This document shows positions 12,421 to 24,405 of a stretch of 64,000 bases of DNA, piece after piece. Position 1 is the stretch's first letter, and the number at the start of each line of letters is the position of its first letter. The translations under genes and the position numbers were made by a program. The notes under the pieces were generated by a model that was given only the letters and a program-made list of their open reading frames with translations, was not told the origin of the DNA and did not search any database. The stretch is from Capitulum mitella (Eukaryota; Arthropoda; Thecostraca; Pollicipedomorpha; Pollicipedidae), in NCBI GenBank assembly GCA_030062745.1, contig CP099846.1, positions 2,108,001 through 2,172,000 of the forward strand. Reading direction: 5' to 3'.

Positions 12421-12468
12421 TATAACAGCCACATCTGCGCTGTGAAGCGAGGGCAGAGGAGTGGGCCA

Positions 12469-12524
12469 TTCTCTCTCCCCCTCTCTCGCTCTTTCTCTCT
12501 TTTTTCTCTCTCCCCTCTCTCTCC
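12469..12524. repeat. Polypyrimidine (CT)n tract
   Basis: An almost uninterrupted C/T run rich in CTCT. Confidence 0.9.
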
Positions 12525-14590
12525 AATGACCGATACCGCACCCGACCCTGGACTCCTGGGTCCGGAGTCGTGTAATCGGAGAGCCCAGGACCGTGATGTG
12601 CCGCAGGATCCAGGGTTTCAGCTGGTCCCGAGCCGTGATTACAGACACACCACTGCGGCTGCTGGTTTATCCAACCGAGAAGCTCAAACGTGTGGGATGG
12701 CGACTGGTGTGGAATATAAGCAGAAAAGTCAAGCGACCCGCAAGGAAACTAAAAAATTCCTACCCAAGCTGCTTGGTGAGTCTGCGGACCATGTCTTGCC
12801 AACGCAGAGAGATTTCATGCACTATTTTTGGAAGATGGAGCCACAGGTGGTTCCTTTAAACGGAAGAAGAACGACAGCAAATAAAGCTGTCAAACTGGTG
12901 TGACCGAGGGGTTGACGTCAAGACAAAGGAGGGTACTCCAGTCGCGACGGGACTAAGCGCCGTACGGCTGGGTTAAGTTTGCCACACGCGGCGCAGTACA
13001 CTTCTCAAGACGGAAAAAGAGACGAAAAGGTGTCATGTTCTTAGCGAGAGAGGATGCCTAGTTCTCCCAGCTGTCTGACACTAAATCACGCTGAAGTATT
13101 TCACTCCGCCGGAATACCCGTGTCCGAGAATCGATAAAGTGCCGCGGCGAGAACTAGGGTTTCTATTGGACCAAAGAGAGACCAGAACACTAGGCTTTGG
13201 GCCAATGGACCGGTCTGAAACACGATGACGACACGTTCCGACGAGAGGAGAACGCAGAGATCAAGACAGATGAGGCAGGAATCAGAGCAGCCTTAGGTCG
13301 CTTCTCCGGCCGCCTCGAAAGTAAGCAATGTCCAATACGTCCACTGTAATATCCACTGAACGTAGTCATGTATTACTGCACATAACGTTTAGTCCAACTT
13401 ACCGTTGGTTAAATATCGTATGGGTTTCTTGTAAACTGCCGCAGAGCAATTTACACGACAATTTTTCTGTTGTTGGTTCCGTCACAGCACGCAAATATTT
13501 ATGCTCCGCGCATCAAACAACATCAGTTGTTTCAAACGTCAACTGACGTCTAGTGGTGGCCACCAAAAGGCCAACATCTTACATTGATGCGTTCTATGAC
13601 GCTCTACGACCATAAGTGAGTCACTCAGTACATTCATCGGCAATTTAACGGCCTGCCCTTTTGCTAAACTGTCCGTCCAAATGTTAACCGTGAACCTTGT
13701 TTCTGCGCAAAAGTCGATAATCACTTCTGTCTGCAGGAATCGTTGTCAAAACGCGCACGGGACACGGAAGCTGATATATCATCGTCAACAGATCAGAGCA
13801 TGGTCGAGGGTCGTCCCAATGATCGTCCTACTGATGAAAAAAAACACTGACTCCCAGAGACATGGTATTCGTAGTTGTGCACACACGGGCAGTAGAGTGA
13901 GAAGTGCATCTCGTCACGCAGGTGGCGTCAGAAGTGGGACAGGGTGCACGCAATGGGTACATATGTGCAGGAATGCGACACCTGAGCGGCATGTGTCGCG
14001 TTTGAATAAACAAGACTTTGGTTTCAGCTGACAAGTGACTCGCGCTAACGTGTGTTGTTTGAGTTACCGACGGTGTCGTGTCGGCATCGGATGGTTATCG
14101 CCTATTACCCATGTGTGAGTGGCCTTTTTAGGATCGTGAACACATTAACATTTGTCGGCTGTTTCGTTCTCAACAGTAGCGTCTTTAGAAAAGGGTCGGG
14201 TGGAAGTGACGCGAGGACACACCATGCCGAAAACGGCCAAGTGAGATCACCCATTCTATAATTCCATCTCTGCCATATTATTGGCTATAATGCTCATATG
14301 TACGAAACAAACAAAGTTAACTCAAATAACCGTTTTCAGTACGTCCTCCCTGTCGCACTTTTCACGTATTTAGATCACACAAAGTCCCTTGATCCAGTTT
14401 CCTTTTTTATAAACGCTGACTCGTCCGCCGGGTGATATTCGATTCCGCGAGACTAAATGGAGGACGGATCAAACCAACACCGTTATATTTGTGGCGCACA
14501 CAACCTTCCTAACTGCGCCTAAACTATTATCCATGGAGGCAACCTACTGGTGTTCCATTTTAACGCCTAAGGAACCCCTCTGCAGGCTTT
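12525..14590. other. Intergenic DNA between inverted repeat copies
   Basis: No recognisable gene. The 153-codon frame ending at 12903 begins inside the polypyrimidine tract and has no domain signature. Confidence 0.4.
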
Positions 14591-14594
14591 AACT

Positions 14595-14820
14595 GCCGCG
14601 AAATTGCATTTGGTGCATCGGTTGTTCTTCCGCTCAATAGATGGCGCCGCGAGCAGGTGCCTGAAACCCTTACGGGCAATGCAGAGAAACACTTTTATCG
14701 CACATGACAAAAATTACATCTGTGGTCAATCCGCATACGGTAAACCCAAAATAACAGCTTTAAAAACTTTTAAAGCATCTTCATGCTCAAATTTAAGATT
14801 CTGACGAAAAATATGAAACA
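14595..14820 (+). repeat. Dispersed repeat, copy 2
   Basis: Counterpart, in inverted orientation, of the segment at 12220-12420. Both copies can be read as a short peptide containing VHRLFFR, so the family may derive from a once-coding sequence, but both are too short and diverged to say more. Confidence 0.65.
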
Positions 14821-15983
14821 AAACCATCAAAACGGGTTATCTCCAATTTTGAATTACAAAAGTTTCAAAACATCCGCTTCGCGTAAGTTTGCCATGATAC
14901 AGCGCATGACAATTTCACTATAAATCTGATTTTGTCACGACCTAGATCAATGCATAAATAACATCTCTATTTCTATAATTAAAAAAGAAAACACTGTTTG
15001 TACATTTGCAATGTGAACGAGAGACTTAACGTTTTGACTTGTCACAGTTTTTTTTTTAATTTTATTATCCTCTTTAGTACAAATATGTTATCTTCTGGAA
15101 TGTGCTTAAGTGAACAACAAACTTATCTCAACAATTAATTCCGAAACACAGAGGACAACAAACGGTGATTGCGACCTTACAAGGTTTGCACACCCACAGG
15201 TGTGACAGCAAACCTGTTAACATACGAAGAGAACAGCAAAGCTGGCCTTGACGGCCATTGCATCAGTCAGAATGTGAAGAAACTGGATTGTTATATGACC
15301 TTGGCAAAGCGCAAGCATAACCAATAAGCAAAGCGACTACATGTTACACTGCGAATAGCTGCAGCAAAAGGAAGTGGCATGGCTGAACTATGGCCAGGCA
15401 TTGCAGAGCCACAAACGCGTGAATCCCCACAAGTAGTACAAAGCCTTCACAATTGGAAGTGATCAGGTACAATTTGAGGCATTCCCTCTTCGGGAGTGTA
15501 TGCACTCGATAACTTACACCAACTTGGGGCCATTTTGGACCTTTTAGGTGTGCAAGGAGACTATAATGACAGTGTGACAAATAACTTCAGACAGTTTTGC
15601 AAACTCAACAGAACAGTGGCCGCATCAAAATATTATTTTTCACTGGATTAAAAAATCTGGGTTTGTGTTACGGTGATATCACCAACAACAATTAACAGTC
15701 TATGCTCTATGTGTCGGCACACTCTACATACTGAGTTATCAGCATACCTAGTAAGTCCTATTATCCTGGACAACAGATCTTCTTATAGGATGTTAAAATG
15801 CTGCAAAAACCGCTTTTACATCTCTTTCATTTGCCAGATTTTGTCATATCTCATATCTCATATCACACATCATATCACATATCTCATACCATGAGATATG
15901 GTGACAATGATATGGAAAAGCAACAATTTTTTGTACTGACCTCATATCAAATGCACAAAAAAAACATATTATGTTTGCATTTG

Positions 15984-15987
<4 letters not shown>
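14821..15987. other. AT-rich intergenic DNA
   Basis: AT-rich with no gene seen. CATATCACATATCTCATA-type short tandem sequence lies at about 15845-15900. Confidence 0.4.

Positions 15988-16048
<61 letters not shown>
15988..16048. repeat. (TA)n microsatellite
   Basis: About 30 uninterrupted AT/TA dinucleotides. Confidence 0.98.
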
Positions 16049-16050
<2 letters not shown>

Positions 16051-17594
16051 CACTATTCAATATTCCTGCAAAATCACTAAATATCTGGTGCAGACCACTT
16101 GATTGGGAGGGAGCATGGCCCCCAAGTTATGTCCCTGACCTTGGTGGAATTTTCATAAATAGCCCTGGATAATCTGAACACTGTCATTGCTACTATTTTC
16201 AGTACTTATATTCTTCTGAAAATGTCTACTAGTCTCAGAAGACATAATTCATTAAAAGCATCATTTTGTGTCCACCCAATGATATTATAAATGTGGCCTG
16301 TGCAGGCCAATGAACTCCATCATTTACTGATGTGTCCAATTGTGATGTCACAGAACAGCTGTAAGCAGGACAAGGATGAATGGGACACACAGGACTGTGG
16401 GAAGTTGTGAACCTGTGTGTACCATTTTGGGACATCATGTATATCACAAACTGGCCTCAAAGACTGCAAGCTACAACTCAATGAAAACCATATGCTAGGC
16501 AGGTCTTACCTGTTGACTAGAGGCTGGCTGTGAGCAGCTGGTCATAGCATGTGGCATCTGTCTCTAGCAGGACGGGGCAGGCATCTGCAAAGCCAGTCTT
16601 ACATCAGCAGATTGCTGACATCTCCACAGCATACAAAAACTAGGCTGCATATGATGACAGTATGTTTATTATACTTGGGCACTGGGAGCTCTTGAGAAGG
16701 GCCACTGGGCCATATCCCCATTTTGAAAATATCGGGCATATACCTTTTGGAACCCACTTTCTGATCAGAGGTCCACAAAGTCCAAGTAAATTGTTTTTGC
16801 ATGAGTTCTGATCCCAAAATTAACAAAACAGTGACCAAAATCCAAGAATCAATATTCTGGGGATTAGATTAGGATAGATGGGGACAGATGGAGACATCAC
16901 CCCTCTTTGGTTTCGATCTACCAGGGAGAAAACTGTTTTAGTGCTTTTGAGCACCAGAGTAAGTGGAGGAAATTTAAACAGCCATCTTTACCCAGTTATC
17001 CATTTGTTGCAATGAAAAATATGTGCAAATCTTACTTTCACTCTAATAAAATTTTGGACCAGCAAAACATCATACAATATATATGATATTGCATTACAAA
17101 GAACCCATCCAGTAATGCATAGATATTTATGAAATGTTTTGGGAATCCAACAGAATTTTAGATAGTGCTATTTCAGTTAGCACCTATGCTGAAATAAACA
17201 TGACTGACTATATGTAAGCTTGATGTTGGAATTGCTGTATGTCACTTAGACTCACAGTATCTGCATGCCTGATCTTAATTATCAAAGGCCTGAACACACA
17301 ATGCTGACCTTATCCCAGTGGGACTAACTTCTTAAGGCATTCACTTCTTTTCTAGCACAAAACCCAGGTAGTTAAATGCTGCAATTTAATATTTCCTTGA
17401 GTACAAGGTTGACATGTTGACCCACAACTTCAGAGGACGGCACTTTTTGGCCTAAATTTTATTATGTCAGGTACTGTAAACTAACCATGCACACAGCATA
17501 GCTTGTGCACAGTAAAGTTAAGTTTTGTCCTGAGCAATCAGCAGAGTAGGTCTTAATGTGCCTCTAAAGCAGTGGAACTCATTCAGCTCATGTT
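16049..17594. other. AT-rich intergenic DNA
   Basis: Nothing recognised beyond short frames without domain character. Confidence 0.4.
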
Positions 17595-17603
17595 GAGATT
17601 TAA
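17595..17603. other. Left 9-bp target site duplication
   Basis: GAGATTTAA, identical to 17946-17954. Confidence 0.92.
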
Positions 17604-17945
17604 GGTAATCCTTTAGAAGCGCGCGCCATAAACCAAGCACACTGGATGACACATATACGGCGCGCGTGGCAAAAGGAGACGTCAGCTGTTGCAAGAAACA
17701 ACAACATTATGCACTGGAGCTCCAGGTCATGGATCACCTACTATTCGCTAACCTAACCTAACCTAACCTAACCTAACCTAACCTACTGTGTAAAACAAGA
17801 GCGAATAGTAGGTGATCTATGACCTGGAGCTCCAGTGCATAATGTTGTTGTTTCTTGCAACAGCTGACGTCTCCTTTTGCCGCGCGCGCCGTATATGTGT
17901 CATCCAGTGTGCTTGGTTTATGGCGTGCGCTTCTAAAGGACTGCC
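17604..17945. mobile_element. 342-bp foldback MITE with telomeric-repeat loop
   Basis: The element consists of two inverted arms of equal length (146 bp; 17604-17749 and 17800-17945) with five mismatches, about 97% identical, around a 50-nt loop. The ends read GGTAATCCTTTAGAAG and, on the other strand, GGCAGTCCTTTAGAAG. It is flanked by a perfect 9-bp duplication GAGATTTAA (17595-17603 and 17946-17954). Nine-bp duplications with long inverted arms are typical of Mutator-like and FB-type DNA transposons. There is no room for a transposase, so it is non-autonomous. The loop holds seven AACCT units. The boundaries are well fixed by the coincidence of duplication and arm ends; the superfamily assignment is inference. 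Confidence 0.93.
17750..17785 (-). repeat. Interstitial telomeric repeat (TTAGG)7
   Basis: Seven perfect AACCT units plus one A on the + strand, equal to TTAGG on the - strand, the ancestral arthropod telomere motif. It lies exactly at the start of the foldback loop, abutting the left arm. Confidence 0.98.
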
Positions 17946-17954
17946 GAGATTTAA
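17946..17954. other. Right 9-bp target site duplication
   Basis: GAGATTTAA, identical to 17595-17603. Confidence 0.92.
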
Positions 17955-19563
17955 TTACCATCAGCCAGCAACAGCATTTTCTTCTACCTGCAGCATAGCA
18001 CCAGACAATAGATGAATAGCCATGATAATGGATGGAAAAACAATGAAACAATGACCTGGGTGATCAAAATCAATATGACAAAAAATTAGCACAATACGGC
18101 ACATAGAAAATAGCATAAAGGAGACAAGGGCAGTCTCAAAATGGACCTAAAAAGCAAACTAATAATCCAGGACGCGAAAGCCGTCAAAAAAGCATGTGGA
18201 TGACAAAAAGAGTGGCCAAATGTTCACAACTCCATCATTTTCATCATCTTTCCAATCTTCACAACTTTCCGTGCGTCTTAGAACTACATCTTAGAAGCGA
18301 TCATGCCATGCTTAAACCCATTAAGTCAGGAGCACGTAAGTAATAGCCCTGGTAACAAATTGCAATTTCCCTAAATTCCTGCGAATATTCACTTTTTCAT
18401 ATCCTATAGGTCATCTGCGGATATGTCGGGATTTGTACATCACATCTTGATCAAGGTCCTGTGCACACCTATACACACACTGATTTGTTTTCATTCGGCA
18501 AGTATGGCGCGCAACAGACGATATGGTAGCATCTGTCGGGGTTTTTTAGTGCGGTTGATATCATGTTTGGCATGGAGGCATGTGATCTTTATCTATTTTT
18601 GAGGATCGTAAATTTTCGCTGATATGCATGGGTCTAGCAAGCCACAACGCAGATGGAGAGGTATTTCTCCCACCTTTTGGCAAATGAATGTTACGACAGA
18701 ATGCCGTGGAAGGTAATATTATGCATCTGTTTATCATAAACATGAGTACATGAGAGAGTGTCATGATCAGGGGATCGAATGTGGGACATGAGCTGTGGAA
18801 ATTAATCAGAGACCCCAGTAAGATTTTTCGATATAACGCAGACAAATAAGTTCCCAGCTGGATTACTGAATCGTCCTCATCGCCATCCTTGCTTTGTTTA
18901 TAAACATTCTATCCTTCTCTGCTACCATGGTTCTATCCAGAGACGGCAGAATTCCTGTGGCTCTGCCACGAGTTCAATGCCGAACAGCTTACAACAGAAC
19001 GTCTCTGCGGGCCAAACAAACCCAAACAAACGCGCGAAAAAATAAACCAACCCTCCAAACAAACTTGTCATCTAGGAAACCTTCTCCAGCGCCAGGCAGT
19101 GTTCCTCACACGGTACAAACGGCCAATTCCTCAGCCATGGGCGGCAACATCGGTTGACCCCTTCGTTGAGGGTGTCGCCAAGAGGTGCCTAGGCATCTCA
19201 TATCTCCAGAGTATGAACATTAATCACACCTATGAAACTTATATGGGAATAAACCACTTAACAAACTCGATTGTCCTCCAACTTCGATCTGAGGCGACAC
19301 ACGTGCCTGTTACGACCCGTATCATAGCCAGGATTTTCGTAAACGCGGGGGAAGTGTTCCGGATCCCACAGTGGATCCGGAACAAGTCACAAAAACTTAG
19401 CAAGAAAAAAATGGTTTTCCCCACTGAAAGTGAAATGCTGATCAATGTATGTACAAACGGGACATTATGCATATCTGTGCATCGTAGGGCGTGTCTGCGA
19501 CATTTCTCAACTGGTCAAAAATAAACTAAAAATGGGCACTGCACAATTGCGACGTTCTCTAAA
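17955..19563. other. Intergenic DNA
   Basis: No recognisable gene. The longest frame (142 codons, ending at 19524) has no domain signature. Confidence 0.4.
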
Positions 19564-19571
19564 GTGGTCTC

Positions 19572-19975
19572 CAGGGGCGTCGATTTCTGTAAATGATTGG
19601 GGGGGGGGCGGGTCAGCCGAGGACCCGACAACCTAACCTCCCCAAATGTAGGTTTCTCAAAGGATTTAGCCCATTTGATTCTGACCATCGCAAATTTGAG
19701 GTTTTTGGTTACCATTTATGGAACAAAAATATGCCTTCCGCTCCATACATGTATATAATGTAACAAAATAGATAAGTATATCGCTTTGGACTTTATTCTT
19801 TACTTTCTCCAGATCTCTTATCTATTGCGGCCACTCTTTTCGTTATTATTATTATTCATTTTCCTTTAAATCCGGCGGTAAATATTGGGCAGGGGTAAAC
19901 CAACATTGGGATGGGTGCCAGATCAACACTGGGTGGGCCAGAGCCCTCTCAAAAGAACACAAATCGACACCCCTG
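19572..19975. mobile_element. 404-bp hAT-type non-autonomous transposon
   Basis: The terminal inverted repeats are CAGGGGYGTCGATTTSTG (18 bp, two differences between ends; right copy at 19958-19975 on the other strand). The flanking 8-bp sequence GTGGTCTC occurs at 19564-19571 and again at 19976-19983. A CAGGG start and an 8-bp duplication are the hallmarks of the hAT superfamily. The interior has a G-run near 19600 and no transposase frame. Confidence 0.93.
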
Positions 19976-20066
19976 GTGGTCTCGTTGCTATCAACATAGT
20001 CGGGAAGAATGAAGATCCGATCGTAAACTGTGATTTCCACTTAGGCAGATAGCACGACATCTTTAA

Positions 20067-21471
20067 CCCTCGCCGGGCCGGTCTCCGAATCCTCTCTGGG
20101 GGAGGGGGGTTGTGAGAACCCCCGAGATCTCGAGAGCTATCAATCCCACGAAAAAAAGTAAAACACTGTTGGGAAGCTCTTGATGAAACTAGAAGCGAGC
20201 ATCTATGTTTTTCAAACAAGGCCAGTATTAAGGTCGCCACAGGTCACCTTGGATCAAATTGCCCTGATGATATTTTTGGCAGAAACCTTTGATAATCAAA
20301 GCTTCTTCGTGACTCTAAGACGGTTTTACAGTAAAGAAAGCCTTCTTTACCTACACGGGGCGAAAAAGGCTACTTGAGCCCAAATCTGACCATTGAAAAA
20401 GTGGAAAATGAAGAAAAAAGTCGTTTTTTGTAGGCGCAGGAGCCTCGGTTTTGTTAAAGCTGAAGAAGATTATCCCAGATCAAGATATTAACGTTTATAC
20501 GTCGGACGTTTCTGGTGTATATGTGTAACAACTGCCACATTGTCATTGGTCGGACACGTTACAGCATCAAATTCTATAACATCAGATGATGTGATATCCC
20601 TTCTGCATCACGAACCCGAGCCTCACACGTTTTCCATTGAAGTCACTCAGATGCACGACGGCGGGCACGGCCGTAATGCAAAAGCCCAATGTTTGGCGGG
20701 AGGCTATTTCCACGACGTCAGGGTTCTATTTTGGCGACCCAAAACAAGAAGATTGAGCAGAACAAATTGAATTGAAGGAAGGCATGCGTGTAGTTCTTGT
20801 CTTCTGCGGCAATGTAAAGTGTGTTTGCATTGAAAACGAACAATATTTCAAAAGGACAGATCAGGTCAGCGTGGGTAGGCTCCTACCGTATATTAGTGCC
20901 TCCGAAGACATATGACTAACAATAAACATTTTTAGACAGTAAACGAGGGAATTGTGTCTAGGCTGAGGGTTTGGAAATTTGGTATGGAACGCGACCTGAA
21001 CCCAGGTCACGCGTCAAGCGGTACAGTTACGTGTTCAAATGACGTGAGAAGCACTATGGTGTGTACACAAGCTTCAAAAATGCCGAACCAGTCCTACAAT
21101 CTTAATTATTAGCGTTAAAAGGGCCGAAAGTCCCGCTGATCAAACTCAATGACGTGGACATTTTAGAAGCATCTGAGATAGCACAATTATCCCATTTGTC
21201 ATCTTCTGACAACACGGCAAGTTTCATGCCAGTCGTTGCATTTCACAGAATGATATGCTTCTTTCATTTTTTTGGGGAGGGGACATGAGCTTATTTGATC
21301 TGTCCTAGGTTAATGACCTGAAACGGTCCCGAGTTTTAAATTGACACAAGATGCAAAAATGATGCATGGAAAGGTGCCCCAAGTTTCCTATCCCTGCACC
21401 TTTTTGTTTTTTTTTTTAGCTAGCCTCAGAAAGTCAGAGAGGTTCCCAAGAACACTCCGTCCCGGCAAAAG
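20067..21471. mobile_element. TTAA-flanked element, family C
   Basis: TTAA at 20063-20066 is followed by CCCTCGCCGGGCCGG. At the other end, the complement of the last bases before TTAA (21472-21475) reads CTTTTGCCGGGACGG, matching 11 of 15. Its right-end region also resembles 31170-31425. TTAA duplication with CCC-starting ends suggests a piggyBac-like (or Kolobok-like) non-autonomous element. No transposase is visible and the copy is diverged. Confidence 0.6.
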
Positions 21472-21475
21472 TTAA

Positions 21476-22135
21476 TTATTTCGACTGATTTTTCATCCAA
21501 AACTGGGACTTTTCAAGTGTACAGGAATCAATAGAGCATTCAAAAGTAGGATGATTCAGGCTAGGTGGCATCGGTACATGCCAATGTTTATTTCCTGGTA
21601 CAATTCGCTGAGGGCAATAACGCAAATCGGGACATTGGTATGATGACTTTATTTTTAATCCCATGGCAGAGAACGAAATTTAGAATCGATTGCAGGAAAC
21701 GAAATATGGTTCTCAAATGCGCGAATCCTTGGCATTCACGAACGAAGCTTCCGATTGTAGGATTATTCAGACCAAGATTCAAACGGCAGCAGCGAACAGT
21801 GTCTTTCTTCACCACCGTTTATACCTGCCAAAATCGAGGATCGGAAAATTTATACGTCAACTCTATAAACGTCAATGTGCAACAAACTCCACGTGGAATC
21901 GGCGAATCATTTAAGACGCATGGATTTTTCCTCGTACGGCCTTCGCCACAGCTTCCCAAAGTGACTGTTTTTATTGAACCCGTCTAACAGCAGGCGATGC
22001 CAAATTCTGACACGTTTGCACTGGACGATATCGAGGACCGAAAGAAGAGCATGCCAACTTCGTCTGATACTGTCATGCAGTAAACTGACAAATTAAAAGC
22101 GCTGATTCTAAAGGACACAGGTATCTACGCAGCGT
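21476..22135. other. Intergenic DNA
   Basis: Contains a 140-codon + strand frame (ending at 21987) with no recognisable domain. Confidence 0.4.
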
Positions 22136-22139
22136 TTAA

Positions 22140-23357
22140 CCCGCGCACGACCGTCGGTCCGTTTCGAACATGGGCGACTGGGGGGAGGGCAGTTCGCCGC
22201 CCTCTCTAACTTACCAACGGTTGGTCGCACGATAAAAATAAGCACATCGTTGGAAAGCTTGTGACGAGTAGAGCTCGAAACTGGTCTCATTTTTAGTTTT
22301 AGGTAATACATAAGCCAATTTACGCCCTATATATGTTTTCTGATAGCCGACTGCATGAGACCGAGAAATGGTCTGAATCTCAAGGGTTGTGACTAATAAC
22401 GCATACGTAAAGGCACCAGCGCACAAGTAAAGGCTCGCGGATGCCGATACACGTCTAATTTCCCCAGATTTGTTCAATATATACGCTGAAACGTTGAGCT
22501 AAAGACACGGCAATTCTCCCGTCAGCTGTCGGTGTGCGCCGCTGCCGTATGCGTTACCAAATTGACGGGAATTAATTTTAGCGTTCCTTTATCTCCGCAA
22601 AAAAAGACGATCTGTGTAAATTTTATTGATCTTTGTGGTTCTTGTGATTGTTTTCATCATGCTTAAATTCTGGAAAAATTCATTAGTTACCATTTTCTAC
22701 AAAACTGGTGGAGTTTTATTGGCGAGAGCCTGTTTATCTCCAAAATATGGCACTATTTCAAGCTTTTTGAGGTTCCTGGTATTACTTACGTCTGTGCAAG
22801 CTAGTTCTGCCATTTTCTACCCATTCCAAGTAATTCATCGTCGATTTTGACGGTGGTACATTTGGCTCACTACAGTTATTCGTGACCTGACCTCAGGTCA
22901 ATGGCTGGAAGTCATTGATACTTTGCCCAATGACGGTAACTAGCTGTCTGCTTGAGTCCACACTAAAAATGTCATGAAATATTCCGTCAATTTCCTAAAA
23001 AAGGGCGACATGTATCAAGAATGGGCTTGACGTTAGGTCAATGACCCGGAAAATTCCAAAAAATCTGAGATTGCAGATTTGTTGCATCTTATCACGATCA
23101 CTAATCTCTGAAAGTATCATTGAGATATCTTGTTTTGCGAAAAAGTTAGAGAGTGCTAAACTTTTTTGGACATAAGTCCGTTTGACCTGACTTAGGTCAG
23201 GCACCGGACCTGACCTGAGGTCAAAATTTTGACACGAGATGTAAAACTGATGAAGCAAAAGGTACACAAAGTTTAGTGACTCTGTGTTTGTTGGTTCTCT
23301 CACAATCCCAGAAAAACCTCAGGGGGGCAGTCAACTGTCCCCCCAGTCAGGGACGGG
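22140..23357. mobile_element. TTAA-flanked element, family B (1.2 kb)
   Basis: TTAA at 22136-22139 is followed by CCCGCGCACG, and GGGACGGG precedes TTAA at 23358-23361. Subterminal mirrored runs occur at both ends: GGGGGGAGGGCAG near the left and GGGGGGCAG...CCCCCC near the right. The length (1218 bp) is close to that of the family A copy at 44943-46149. Internal sequence has several GACCTGACCT/AGGTCA motifs (about 22885, 23030, 23190-23222). No transposase frame. Probably piggyBac-like and non-autonomous. Confidence 0.6.
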
Positions 23358-23361
23358 TTAA

Positions 23362-24211
23362 AAGCCCGAGCGTTCTGGCGCCTGCGCAGCAGCGGGCGAT
23401 GCCCGTCATATGTCAGTCTACCACAGTTGTTACCAGTCTACGAGTATATCACGCACGACTTGCTGGCTTGGGGGCGTCAGAGGCCCACACATTTTGTTCC
23501 TCTGCCGCATAACTCCCGAACGAAAGGGCACAGTGCCGTGCAAATTTTCTGTGCCCCTCGACGCATCAATTCTGATCATTTTAGTGATTGTTTCTGTCGA
23601 GATAATCCAAGGTCATCCCATGATGACGTCATAAAAACGACGACGTTTTGCTATTTTTTTCGAGTTTCCTCGATCTTTAGTGACGTGTTTACTGGTCATA
23701 AGAGATGGTGGATAATGTACAATATCTGGTATAATGTTATGAGAAGTCACTGCAGACCACCGATGGCCTTGCACTAGGCCATCACATGCATATTTTATGT
23801 GATTGCAATGTACCAAATATAACACCATTTTTTGTTCGCCATGTCAAGTTTACGTAAATGATTCCCGTATAGTTCTCGCATAGGTGACCGTGCCTCCATT
23901 TCCGTGGACAGGAATGTATTGACATCCCATGCGTATATTTTCATGCATTGAGACCGTAGGATGCCTGTAATCTCCGATATGTGAGCAAAAAACGACAGGA
24001 CCAAAATCAATCAATTATGGACTTTTGACACGATCTGCGACCTAAGATGTAATCTTGGGGTTCAGAAGTTTGACCTACCCAAGGTCACAGCATCGAGGCC
24101 AATCGATTATCGTTTGGATCGGCCGAATCAGGCCATAAAGATGGAGGTTAATGATTGAGGACGTCTGACCCCACAAGTGGAAGATGACGAAATATACCAG
24201 CAAGTGACGGG
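23362..24211. mobile_element. Possible third TTAA element abutting family B
   Basis: This segment is bounded by the same TTAA that closes family B (23358-23361) and by a second GTGACGGG-TTAA end at 24204-24215. It shares the exact 16-mer CTCTGCCGCATAACTC with 62186-62201, which itself lies just inside a TTAACCCGCG end. The left terminus does not start with CCC, so its boundary is uncertain. Confidence 0.35.
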
Positions 24212-24331
24212 TTAATAAGAGGTTCCTATTTTGCATCGCTGTGCAGTCAATTGATTCAGAATCATGGCACAAAAACAGAGGCGGAGAAGGTGACGGCAAG
24301 GAAACCACAGATGTAGAGCCAGAAAATAATG

Positions 24332-24337
24332 TAGAGG

Positions 24338-24369
<32 letters not shown>

Positions 24370-24405
24370 GAGAGACGAAGGGAGAGGAAGATAAAAAGGA
24401 AAAAC
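24332..24405. repeat. (GA)n purine tract
   Basis: Purine-rich run dominated by GAGAGA and GGGA. Confidence 0.93.

Noticed and set aside
17750..17785. True chromosome end at the telomeric repeat
   Set aside because: Only seven units, flanked on both sides by ordinary DNA and enclosed in a transposable element with a target duplication.
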